A stretch of DNA of 64,000 bases from an uncultured Clostridia bacterium. Its GTDB lineage: Bacteria; Bacillota; Clostridia; TANB77; CAG-508. Shown here piece after piece: positions 33,530-41,307 of the stretch. Below the pieces are notes generated by a model, which was not told the DNA's origin, did not search any database, and saw nothing but the letters and a program-made list of their open reading frames with translations. The stretch lies in contig CAKPDR010000001.1 in assembly GCA_934149075.1 (NCBI GenBank), forward strand, positions 173,458 to 237,457, written 5' to 3'. Positions within the stretch are counted from its first letter, which is position 1; each line of letters opens with the position of its first letter. The position numbers and the translations under genes were made by a program.

Positions 33530-34603
33530 ATGTGGATAACTAATATAAAATTAAACAATTTTAGGAATTATAATGAAAAAGAAATAAAATTACATGAAAA
33601 TATTAATGTTTTTTTTGGAGAAAATGCTCAAGGAAAAACTAATATTATAGAATCAATATTTTTATGTAGTATTGGAAAATCATTTAGAACGAATAAAGAA
33701 AAAGAATTAATAAGATTTAATGAAAAAAAAACATCTGTAGAAATTAATTTTCAGAAAAGCGATAGAGAAGGAAATATAAAAATTGAAATTGGTGAAAAAA
33801 AACAAGTATATTTAAATGGAATAAAAATAAAAAAATTAAGTGAATTATTAGGAAATATAAATATAGTAATTTTTACACCAGATGATATTAATATATTAAA
33901 AGGTGGACCACAAAATAGAAGAAAATTTTTAGATATAATGATAAGTCAATTAAGACCTAATTATATGCATGTATTATCATTATATAATAAAACACTTGAG
34001 CAAAGAAATAATTATTTAAAACAAATTAAATTAGAAAAAAAAGATGAAAATTTATTAGATATTTGGGATGAAAAATTAATTGAATATGGATTAAAAATTT
34101 ATGAATATAGAAGTGAGTTTATTGAAAAGATAAAAAATAAAATAAAAAATATTCATAAAGAAATTACTAATAATAAAGAAGAAATTGAAATTGAATATTT
34201 TTCTGATGCAAAGACTAGACAAAACTTTATAAATGAGTTAAAATCAAGAAGAAAGTTAGATATAATAAAAGGATTTACAACCAAAGGCATACACAGGGAT
34301 GATTTTATTATATATATAAATAAGAAGGAAGTTGGAATTTTTGGTTCACAAGGTCAAAATAGAACAGCAATGCTTTCATTAAAACTTTCAGAATTACAGG
34401 TTATATATGATGATATTGGAGAATATCCGATATTATTATTAGATGATTTTATGTCAGAATTAGATGAAAAAAGAAGAGAAAGTTTTTTAAAAAACATTAG
34501 AGATATTCAAGTCATAATAACATGTACTGAAAAAATAACACTTGAAAATTTAAAATATTTTTCGTATAATGTTATAGATGGAAATATATATGAAAAAAAT
34601 TAA
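33530..34603 (+). CDS. recF: DNA replication and repair protein RecF
   Basis: RecF is an SMC-like ATPase that helps load RecA at gaps. I chose ATG 33530, with GGAG six bases upstream; the in-frame ATG at 33518 overlaps that site. The 357-residue protein begins MWITNIKLNNFRNYNEKEI. Walker A is GENAQGKTNIIESI (about 31-44), the signature GSQGQNRTAMLSLKLSELQ lies at about 267-285, and Walker B is ILLLDDFMSELDEKRR (about 298-313). All are typical. It is followed closely by gyrB, as in most Firmicutes. Confidence 0.97.
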   Translation: MWITNIKLNNFRNYNEKEIKLHENINVFFGENAQGKTNIIESIFLCSIGKSFRTNKEKELIRFNEKKTSVEINFQKSDREGNIKIEIGEKKQVYLNGIKIKKLSELLGNINIVIFTPDDINILKGGPQNRRKFLDIMISQLRPNYMHVLSLYNKTLEQRNNYLKQIKLEKKDENLLDIWDEKLIEYGLKIYEYRSEFIEKIKNKIKNIHKEITNNKEEIEIEYFSDAKTRQNFINELKSRRKLDIIKGFTTKGIHRDDFIIYINKKEVGIFGSQGQNRTAMLSLKLSELQVIYDDIGEYPILLLDDFMSELDEKRRESFLKNIRDIQVIITCTEKITLENLKYFSYNVIDGNIYEKN

Positions 34604-34655
34604 GTGCATTTTGAAAATTTTTCCAATAGTGTGCTATTGAAAGGAAGGAAAATGA

Positions 34656-36584
34656 ATGGAAAAGTATGAACACGAATATGGGGCAGAACAAATACAAGTA
34701 TTGGAAGGCCTTGAAGCAGTTAGAAAAAGACCAGGTATGTATATAGGAAGTACATCTGTAAGAGGATTACATCATCTAGTATATGAAATAGTTGATAACT
34801 GTGTTGATGAAGCAATGGCAGGATATTGTACAGAAATAAATGTTATAATAGAACCAGGAAATATAATAAGTGTAGAGGATAACGGTAGAGGAATACCTGT
34901 AGAAGTACATCCAAAAACACATATATCTACAGCTGAAACAGTATATACAGTTTTACATGCTGGTGGAAAATTTGGAGGAGATAGTGGATACAAAGTATCT
35001 GGAGGTTTACATGGTGTAGGTGCATCTGTTGTAAACGCACTATCAAATTGGACAGAAGTAACTATTCAAAGAGATGGTGGAATTTATCAAATGTATTTTG
35101 AAAAAGGAAAAACTGTAAGAAAACTTGAAAAAATTGGAAATTCCAATAAAACTGGAACAAAGGTAAGGTTTCTTGCAGATGACACAATTTTTGAAACACA
35201 AAAATTTGATTATGAAACATTAGAAACAAGATTTAGAGAAATTGCATTTTTAACAAAAGGACTAAAAATAACAATAGAAGATAAAAGAGAAGAAACACCA
35301 AAAAAAGCAGAATTTTGTTTTGAAGGTGGATTAAAATCTTTTGTTGAATATTTAAATAAAAATAAAGAAAAGTTACATCCAGTTCCTATTTATATAGAAA
35401 GAAGTGGTGAAACTCCAGTTGAAATCGCAATACAATATACATCATCATATACAGAAAATATTCATACATTTGTAAATAATATAAATACAATTGAAGGTGG
35501 AACACATCTTGAAGGATTTAAGAGATCATTAACAAAAGTATTTAATGATTATGCACGTAGCCATAATTTTTTAAAGGAAAAAGATTCCAATTTACAAGGC
35601 GAGGATATAAGAGAAGGAATTACAGCAGTTGTTTCTGTAAAAGTAAAAGAACCACAATTTGAAGGTCAAACAAAAACAAAATTAGGAAATAGTGAAGTAA
35701 CGGGTGTTGTTCAATCAATGGTAAATGAAGCTTTATCAACATTTTTAGAAGAAAATCCAAATGTTGCAAAAGCTATATTAGAGAAATGTGTAAGTGCATC
35801 TAGAGCAAGAGAAGCTGCAAGAAAAGCAAGAGAACTTGTTCGTAGAAAAAGTGCATTAGAAACTTCTACATTACCAGGAAAGCTTGCAGATTGTAGTAGT
35901 AAGGTTTCAGAAGAATGTGAAGTATATATAGTTGAGGGAGATTCTGCAGGTGGAAGTGCAAAAATGGGAAGAGATAGAAAGTTCCAAGCTATTTTACCGT
36001 TATGGGGAAAAATGCTTAATGTTGAAAAAGCAAGAGCAGATAAAATATATGGAAATGATAAATTAAATCCTGTTATAGTAGCAATTGGTGCAGGAATTGG
36101 AAATGAATTTGATATTACAAAAATTAGATACGGAAAAATAATAATAATGGCAGATGCTGATGTTGATGGGGCACATATAAGAACGCTAATGTTAACATTT
36201 TTCTTTAGATATATGAGACCACTTATTGAAAATGGAAATGTTTATTTAGCGCAACCACCATTGTATAAGTTATCAAAAAGAGGTATGGAGGATATTTATT
36301 GTTATACAGATGAAGGTCTGGATCAAGCATTTGCAGAATTAGAAGCAAAAGGGATTACAAGAGATTCACTTTCAATCCAAAGATATAAAGGTCTAGGTGA
36401 AATGAATCCAGAACAATTATGGGAAACAACAATGGATCCTGCAAGAAGAACATTGGTACAAGTTACAATGGATGATGCAATTAAGGCTGATGAAATATTT
36501 AATATTTTAATGGGTGATGAAGTTAATCCGAGAAGAGAATTTATTGAAAAAAATGCAAAATTTGTAAAAAATCTTGATATTTAA
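34656..36584 (+). CDS. gyrB: DNA gyrase subunit B
   Basis: GyrB is the ATPase half of the A2B2 gyrase that adds negative supercoils. The 642-residue protein has VLEGLEAVRKRPGMYIGST (about 16-34), the GHKL motifs EIVDNCVDEAMAGY and DNGRGIPVE, and GGKFGGDSGYKVSGGLHGVG-type sequence (about 104-122). The TOPRIM motifs EGDSAGGSAKMGRDR (about 427-441) and MADADVDGAHIRTL (about 500-513) bind magnesium. The C-terminus has LNVEKARADKI and QRYKGLGEMNPEQLWETTM. GGAAGG precedes the ATG. A strong terminator follows, so it is separate from gyrA. Confidence 0.98.
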   Translation: MEKYEHEYGAEQIQVLEGLEAVRKRPGMYIGSTSVRGLHHLVYEIVDNCVDEAMAGYCTEINVIIEPGNIISVEDNGRGIPVEVHPKTHISTAETVYTVLHAGGKFGGDSGYKVSGGLHGVGASVVNALSNWTEVTIQRDGGIYQMYFEKGKTVRKLEKIGNSNKTGTKVRFLADDTIFETQKFDYETLETRFREIAFLTKGLKITIEDKREETPKKAEFCFEGGLKSFVEYLNKNKEKLHPVPIYIERSGETPVEIAIQYTSSYTENIHTFVNNINTIEGGTHLEGFKRSLTKVFNDYARSHNFLKEKDSNLQGEDIREGITAVVSVKVKEPQFEGQTKTKLGNSEVTGVVQSMVNEALSTFLEENPNVAKAILEKCVSASRAREAARKARELVRRKSALETSTLPGKLADCSSKVSEECEVYIVEGDSAGGSAKMGRDRKFQAILPLWGKMLNVEKARADKIYGNDKLNPVIVAIGAGIGNEFDITKIRYGKIIIMADADVDGAHIRTLMLTFFFRYMRPLIENGNVYLAQPPLYKLSKRGMEDIYCYTDEGLDQAFAELEAKGITRDSLSIQRYKGLGEMNPEQLWETTMDPARRTLVQVTMDDAIKADEIFNILMGDEVNPRREFIEKNAKFVKNLDI

Positions 36585-36599
36585 ATTATATAAAAATAT

Positions 36600-36633
36600 T
36601 AATAGGATTCCACAATTTGTGGAATCCTATTAT
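36600..36633 (+). terminator. Terminator of gyrB
   Basis: AATAGGATTCCACA pairs with TGTGGAATCCTATT around a tiny loop, immediately downstream of the gyrB stop. Confidence 0.85.
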
Positions 36634-37130
36634 CTATAAAGCTAATATCAATCTTAACTCAAACTAATATACATAATAGTCTAATCTAATGTATATTACT
36701 ATACAAATAAACCATATACCACATATATTAATCAGTCGCTCGACTACAAATGCACTAGTAGAAACCATATTCATCCTACCAAAGGACTAATAACAACCCC
36801 ATATAATACAAGAATAATCTTAGTTCAAATATATTACATATAATTTAACCATATACAAAATATAAAAATAATCCTTGAAAATTTAAATAAAATATAGCTT
36901 ACATACACATAATATATTTTTATCTCCGACATATACCAATCCATAAAAATGAACCGATATACATCTTTGCTCGAATATTAACAAACTAATGAATAATCTA
37001 TTAACACTCTTTACTCAACTGATATTAACCTTATACACATATTATGTGCAGAAATTTTTTTTATATACAAAAAATAAAAAAATTTTAAAAGGTAAATTTT
37101 ACAAATAAATGAAACTGTAATAGTAATAAA
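36634..37130. other. Non-coding, G-poor and C-rich spacer between gyrB and T4SS-2
   Basis: About 500 bases with no plausible ORF on either strand. The plus strand is strikingly poor in G and relatively rich in C, unlike neighbouring plus-strand genes. Short degenerate motifs recur: CCATATAC near 36714 and 36850, and CTCAA or CTCGAA followed by TAATAT-like sequence near 36658, 36973 and 37014. It might be a decayed minus-strand gene, a structured RNA or a regulatory spacer; I cannot decide. Confidence 0.5.
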
Positions 37131-37131
37131 C

Positions 37132-37148
37132 TGTCGAATTATGTCGAA
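37132..37148 (+). promoter_or_regulatory. Tandem Spo0A-box-like sites upstream of T4SS-2
   Basis: Two exact TGTCGAA boxes at 37132-37138 and 37142-37148 are ten bases apart, about one helical turn, and lie ten bases before the -35 hexamer of a consensus promoter. TGTCGAA is the core Spo0A box. The same pair with the following CGATTTTTC is found inverted at 453-478. Binding is inferred. Confidence 0.6.
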
Positions 37149-37157
37149 CGATTTTTC

Positions 37158-37186
37158 TTGCAATTATACATAATATATTGTATAAT
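37158..37186 (+). promoter_or_regulatory. Sigma-A-like promoter of the T4SS-2 VirB4 operon
   Basis: TTGCAA (37158-37163), a 17-base spacer and TATAAT (37181-37186) lie about 80 bases before the first gene. The tandem Spo0A-like boxes sit just upstream, a position where an activator could contact RNA polymerase. Confidence 0.75.
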
Positions 37187-37260
37187 AACATGAAAGAATA
37201 AATATTTTATTTTTATTTCAAAGTTCAAATATTATTTTTTTCAAACAATTTTAATAGGAG

Positions 37261-37809
37261 GTGACAAAAATTAAATCTATACAAAAATGGATACCAGTAG
37301 AACAAATTTTAGATAAAGGAATTATAAAAATAAAAAAAAATAAATATGTGAAAATTTTAAAAGTAATTCCAATAAATTTTAATTTAAAAACACAATTAGA
37401 AAAAGAATCAATTTTAAATTCTTATAAAATATTTTTAAAAACATGTAATTTTGATATGCAAATTTTAATTCAAAGTAAAAAAGAAGATTTAACTGCACAT
37501 ATAGAAAATATTCAAAAAATATCCCAAAAAGAAAATAATAAAATAATAAAAGAATATTCAAAAAAATATTTGGAATTTATAAAAGAAAAAAATAATAAAA
37601 ATAAATCTGCATCAAAAAATATTTATTTAATTATAAAAAATAATACAGATAATTTAGAAGAAAATATTATTCAAGAATTAAATGAAAAATATTTTAAAAT
37701 AAAAGATTGTTTAATTAGATGTGGAAATGTTGTTTTTGAGTGTGATAAAACAGAAATAAAAAATATTTTATTTTCATTTTTTAATTTAAAAAAATTTTTA
37801 GACAAATAA
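37261..37809 (+). CDS. VirB4 N-terminal-domain protein of T4SS-2
   Basis: This soluble 182-residue protein corresponds to the N-terminal subdomain of Gram-positive VirB4. It has KWIPVEQILDKGIIKIKKNK (about 9-28), then VKILKVIPINFNLKTQLEK and ILNSYKIFLKTCNFDMQILI, the strand-helix pattern typical of that region. Unlike its counterpart at 11.4-12.6 kb it has no membrane helix. The GTG at 37261 lies inside a perfect ribosome-binding sequence AGGAGGTGA, with no spacing. The in-frame ATT at 37270 is eight bases beyond AGGAGG, so a rare ATT start is likely. It is Lys/Asn/Ile-rich and followed 25 bases later by the VirB4 ATPase. Confidence 0.72.
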   Translation: MTKIKSIQKWIPVEQILDKGIIKIKKNKYVKILKVIPINFNLKTQLEKESILNSYKIFLKTCNFDMQILIQSKKEDLTAHIENIQKISQKENNKIIKEYSKKYLEFIKEKNNKNKSASKNIYLIIKNNTDNLEENIIQELNEKYFKIKDCLIRCGNVVFECDKTEIKNILFSFFNLKKFLDK

Positions 37810-37834
37810 TAAAGGAAGTGATATAAAAATAAAT

Positions 37835-39742
37835 ATGGAAAAAAATAAAAAAATAATTAATAATATATCATCAAAAAATAAATCAATAAAAAAAGAAAAA
37901 ATAAATAATAAAAAAATAAAATTTAATAAAAAAATAATTAATAAAATTAAAAATAAAATAAATAATAAAGAAAAAAATAATAAAAAAATTAATAGTGGAA
38001 TTTTTTCAGAAAAGGATTTCATTTCTCCTACATATATTAATTTAAAAAATCCTAAATATTTAGAAATCGATGAATATTTTTATTCTGGAATAATTATAGT
38101 AAATTATTATAGAGAATATAATGAATTAATTTTAAAATCTTTAATAGAAACAAATATAAATATGAATATTTCTATGTTTTACGAAAAACAAGATACATCA
38201 AAAACAATTAAAGAGTTAACTTATAATATAGGAAATGTTGGGGTTGAATTAAAACAATCAAGTGAAAATAGACAAGATATAGATATTGCAGCATTTACAT
38301 ATAATGATGCTAAATATATTAGAAAAGAAATTCAATTAAATAACGAAGAAATATATTTTTTCTATATTTATTTAAATATTTTTTCAAAAGATAAAAAAGA
38401 ATTAGAGTACAATCTAGATAAAATAGAGGGAATTCTACAAAGTAAAGGACTTCAAACAAGAAGATCTAATTTTAGACAAGAGCAAATTTTTACTTCCTGT
38501 TTGCCATTATTTGACAATAATGAGGACTTAAAAGAGGTGGGAAAAAGGAATATTTTGACATCTGGATTAATAAGCACATACCCATTTTTATCATCATCAA
38601 TAGTCGAAGAAAATGGAATTTATATAGGAAATAATATGTATAATAATTCGTTAATTTTAATAGATAGATATAATACGAATAAATATAAAAACGCTAATAT
38701 GTGCATATTTGGGACAAGTGGAGCTGGAAAATCTTTCTATACAAAATTATTGATTTTAAGAAATACATTATTGGGAATTGAACAATATGTAATAGACCCA
38801 GAAAAGGAATATAATAATATAGCAAAAAAAATAAATGGTACGATTATAAAATTAGGTCCAACGTCAGAAAATTATATTAATATTTTTGATATCAGAAAAG
38901 AAAGCATAGAAGAAAATGAGCATGGTTATTTAGCAACAAAAATAGGAAAATTAATTGGATTTTTTAATTTAATTTTTGGAGAATTAAATGAAGAAGAAAA
39001 AGCAATATTAGAAGAAAAAATAATTCAAGTTTATAAAATAAAAAAAATTAATTTTAATGATAAATCTTTATATAATAAAAATAAAAAATTTAAATCTACA
39101 AAAGATATGCCAATATTAGAAGATTTTTATAATATATTAAATGATGAAAAAACAAAAAAATTTAAAATAAAATTAATTCCATTTATAAAAGGATCATTAA
39201 AATTTTTTAATAATTATACAAATATTGAATTAAATAAAAAATTAATTATTGCAGATGTTTATGAATTAGGTGAAGAAAATATGAAATTTGGAATGTATTT
39301 ATTTACTGAATTATTTTGGGATAAAATAAAAATAAATAGAAAAATAAAAAAAGCAATTTATTTAGATGAAATTTGGAGATTAATTGGTGTAACATCAAAT
39401 AAAGAAGTTGCAAAATTTATTTATAAAATATTTAAAACAATTAGAAAATATGGAGGAAGTAGTGTTGCCATAACACAAGATATTTCTGATTTATTTAGTT
39501 TGGAAAATGGTACGTATGGAAAAAGTATTTTAAATAATTCAAGTATAAAAACTTTTTTTTCTCTTGAGGAAGAAAATATTAAAGTATTATCACAATATTC
39601 TAACTTATCAGAAAAAGAAAAAATTGAAATAAAATCTTTAAGGAGAGGGGAGTGTTTAACTTTTGTTGGTGATGAACATATTTTAATAAATATTGATGCA
39701 AGTGATTTCGAAAAAGAAATTATTGAAGAAAAAAATAAATAA
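37835..39742 (+). CDS. VirB4-type T4SS ATPase of T4SS-2
   Basis: This 635-residue ATPase begins with about 60 residues of almost only Lys, Asn and Ile. VirB4 middle-domain sequence follows (FISPTYINLKNPKYLEIDEY and SKDKKELEYNLDKIEGIL). Walker A is FGTSGAGKSFYTKLL (about 289-303), and Walker B is KAIYLDEIWRLIG (about 507-519), with the conserved ITQDISDLFS after it. The N-terminal VirB4 subdomain is in the gene upstream. GGAAGTGAT upstream is 13 bases from the ATG but about seven from an in-frame ATA at 37829, so a non-ATG start is possible. It is strongly diverged from the VirB4 at 9.5-11.4 kb, so the two systems are not a recent duplication. Confidence 0.9.
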   Translation: MEKNKKIINNISSKNKSIKKEKINNKKIKFNKKIINKIKNKINNKEKNNKKINSGIFSEKDFISPTYINLKNPKYLEIDEYFYSGIIIVNYYREYNELILKSLIETNINMNISMFYEKQDTSKTIKELTYNIGNVGVELKQSSENRQDIDIAAFTYNDAKYIRKEIQLNNEEIYFFYIYLNIFSKDKKELEYNLDKIEGILQSKGLQTRRSNFRQEQIFTSCLPLFDNNEDLKEVGKRNILTSGLISTYPFLSSSIVEENGIYIGNNMYNNSLILIDRYNTNKYKNANMCIFGTSGAGKSFYTKLLILRNTLLGIEQYVIDPEKEYNNIAKKINGTIIKLGPTSENYINIFDIRKESIEENEHGYLATKIGKLIGFFNLIFGELNEEEKAILEEKIIQVYKIKKINFNDKSLYNKNKKFKSTKDMPILEDFYNILNDEKTKKFKIKLIPFIKGSLKFFNNYTNIELNKKLIIADVYELGEENMKFGMYLFTELFWDKIKINRKIKKAIYLDEIWRLIGVTSNKEVAKFIYKIFKTIRKYGGSSVAITQDISDLFSLENGTYGKSILNNSSIKTFFSLEEENIKVLSQYSNLSEKEKIEIKSLRRGECLTFVGDEHILINIDASDFEKEIIEEKNK

Positions 39743-39760
39743 AAAAGAAAGGAAAAAAAT

Positions 39761-40456
39761 ATGGAAATAGAAAATAAAATAAATATAGAAAAAAATAAAA
39801 ATATTTTTTTAAATAATATAATTGGAAAAACAATTAATAATGCTTTGGATATAGGACTAAGAGCAATTTTGCCAGATTTAATAGAAAATCAAGTTATTAA
39901 TATAAAAAACGAATTAATAGAAAATGGTTTAAAGGCAGGCGCTAATACAGCAATAAATTCAGTAATAAATTTGAAGAAAAGTGCAATGGGGATAATTACA
40001 GGTAATTTTGATAATATTGAGCAAATAAATACGGCAATTGGAAATGGCGGAATAATTGATACAATTTCTGATCTTTTGGATAATGCTTTAAATAAAATAT
40101 ATAAAAATGGAAAAATAAATAATAATATATATAAATTAATAAAAAATGGGAAAAATATAATATTGGATAATGTTAATAATAATATAAGAAATGAATTAAA
40201 AAATCAAAATAATTCAATTGAAAAATTAGAAAAATATATAAAAAATTGGCAAGAAAATTATAATAAAAAAGATTTTAATAAAATGACACAAGAATATGAA
40301 AAAATAGAAAAAGAATATAATAAAATAATTCCTTTAGAAAATATTATTAATGAAACAAAAAAAGTAAAGGCAATTCATAATTTAATAAAAAATAATGGAC
40401 AAAATTTTAATCTTACGGAAGAAGAAAAAAGACTTGCTATTAATCTTGCAATTTAA
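39761..40456 (+). CDS. Protein of unknown function in the T4SS-2 VirB4 operon
   Basis: I do not recognise this family. The 231-residue protein has AAAGG before its ATG and begins 18 bases after the VirB4 stop. A central segment (about 20-100) is amphipathic and moderately hydrophobic, with IGKTINNALDIGLRAILPDL and GLKAGANTAINSVI, and a Gly-rich turn (IGNGGIIDT). The second half is Lys/Asn/Glu-rich and probably coiled coil (about 130-195). There is no signal peptide. Position suggests a VirB4 partner or a T4SS substrate. Operon linkage is strong; function is unknown. Confidence 0.7.
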   Translation: MEIENKINIEKNKNIFLNNIIGKTINNALDIGLRAILPDLIENQVINIKNELIENGLKAGANTAINSVINLKKSAMGIITGNFDNIEQINTAIGNGGIIDTISDLLDNALNKIYKNGKINNNIYKLIKNGKNIILDNVNNNIRNELKNQNNSIEKLEKYIKNWQENYNKKDFNKMTQEYEKIEKEYNKIIPLENIINETKKVKAIHNLIKNNGQNFNLTEEEKRLAINLAI

Positions 40457-40488
40457 AAAATACATGTGAAAAAACACATGTATAAAAA
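40457..40488. terminator. Bidirectional terminator after the T4SS-2 VirB4 operon
   Basis: ATACATGTG pairs with CACATGTAT around a six-base A loop, with A runs before and after, between two convergent stop codons. Confidence 0.75.
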
Positions 40489-40498
40489 ATATATTTAA

Positions 40499-40849
40499 TT
40501 AATTATTTTCATCTAATATTTTTCTACAAAAATCATTTGAACACATAACAATATGATAAATAAAATCAGATGTTACATCAGAATTAACTGTTAAAATATT
40601 ATTTATTTTTTGTATAGTTTCATTATTTGTACTTTTTCCAAACAATAAATAATCAGCTGAAACACCGGTATATTTTACGACTTTTTTTAATGTTTTTACA
40701 CTTAAAGCACGTTCACCTCTTTCAATTTGACCTAAAAAAGAATCTGTAATATCAATTTTTTCAGAAAATTGTTCTCTAGTCATGTGCATTTGTTCTCTTA
40801 TACCACGTAGTCTTTCGCCAATTTCAATATTTTCCTTATTAAAATGCAT
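40499..40849 (-). CDS. XRE-family transcriptional regulator
   Basis: The 116-residue protein has a Cro/cI-type helix-turn-helix: GERLRGIREQMHMTREQFSE, then KIDITDSFLGQIERGERALS (about 11-50), and LKKVVKYTGVSADYLLFGKS (about 54-73). The C-terminal 40 residues are unassigned. GAGGTGA precedes the ATG. It converges on the T4SS-2 VirB4 operon and is divergent from the small gene at 41017. Regulators of this type often control nearby mobile or secretion genes, so it is a candidate regulator of T4SS-2, but no operator is obvious. Confidence 0.9.
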   Translation of the reverse strand: MHFNKENIEIGERLRGIREQMHMTREQFSEKIDITDSFLGQIERGERALSVKTLKKVVKYTGVSADYLLFGKSTNNETIQKINNILTVNSDVTSDFIYHIVMCSNDFCRKILDENN

Positions 40850-41016
40850 TTGCTCACCTCAAAAATCTTTTTTATATTATATAGCGAAAATTGTCAACAT
40901 ATAATATGCAAAAAGCACATTTTTAATATACACATTATTTTGATATATAATAATATCTTTATAAGAATAAAAAATAATTATTAGGAAAATATAAATAATA
41001 AATAAGGAGGACAAAT

Positions 41017-41229
41017 ATGTTTGACGATGAATTTATAAATCAAATTTTTGAGAATAGATATGAAAAAATAGAAAATAATATACAAGCAGAATATCATAAA
41101 AAAATAAAAAAAATAACAACAGAAAATAATGAAGAAAAAAATAACATAAAAATGAATATAATTAGTGAATTATATTATAAACAAGGTTTTAAAGATGGAG
41201 CAAATTTTATGTTAAAAAACATAAAATAA
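41017..41229 (+). CDS. Small protein of unknown function upstream of gyrA
   Basis: This 70-residue acidic and Lys/Asn-rich protein has AAGGAGG before its ATG. It looks all-helical, with a C-terminal YYKQGFKDGANFML motif. Similar Tyr-x2-Gly-Phe-x-Asp-Gly helices end many small uncharacterised Firmicute proteins. It contains no cysteines and no membrane segment. It is divergent from the XRE regulator and is followed by a separate gyrA promoter. Coding potential is supported by the ribosome site and composition. Confidence 0.65.
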   Translation: MFDDEFINQIFENRYEKIENNIQAEYHKKIKKITTENNEEKNNIKMNIISELYYKQGFKDGANFMLKNIK

Positions 41230-41242
41230 TTGCCCAAAAGCC

Positions 41243-41271
41243 TTGCAAAATAAGGATTAGTGTAATATAAT
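41243..41271 (+). promoter_or_regulatory. Sigma-A-like promoter of gyrA
   Basis: TTGCAA (41243-41248), a 17-base spacer and TATAAT (41266-41271) lie about 36 bases before the gyrA ATG. Confidence 0.65.
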
Positions 41272-41307
41272 ACAAATGAAAAAGAAAAAAGAAAGAGGTA
41301 GAAAACT

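Noticed and set aside
36634..37130. A protein-coding gene in the gyrB-T4SS-2 spacer
   Set aside because: All six frames are interrupted by frequent stops and no start codon with a ribosome site opens a frame of useful length.
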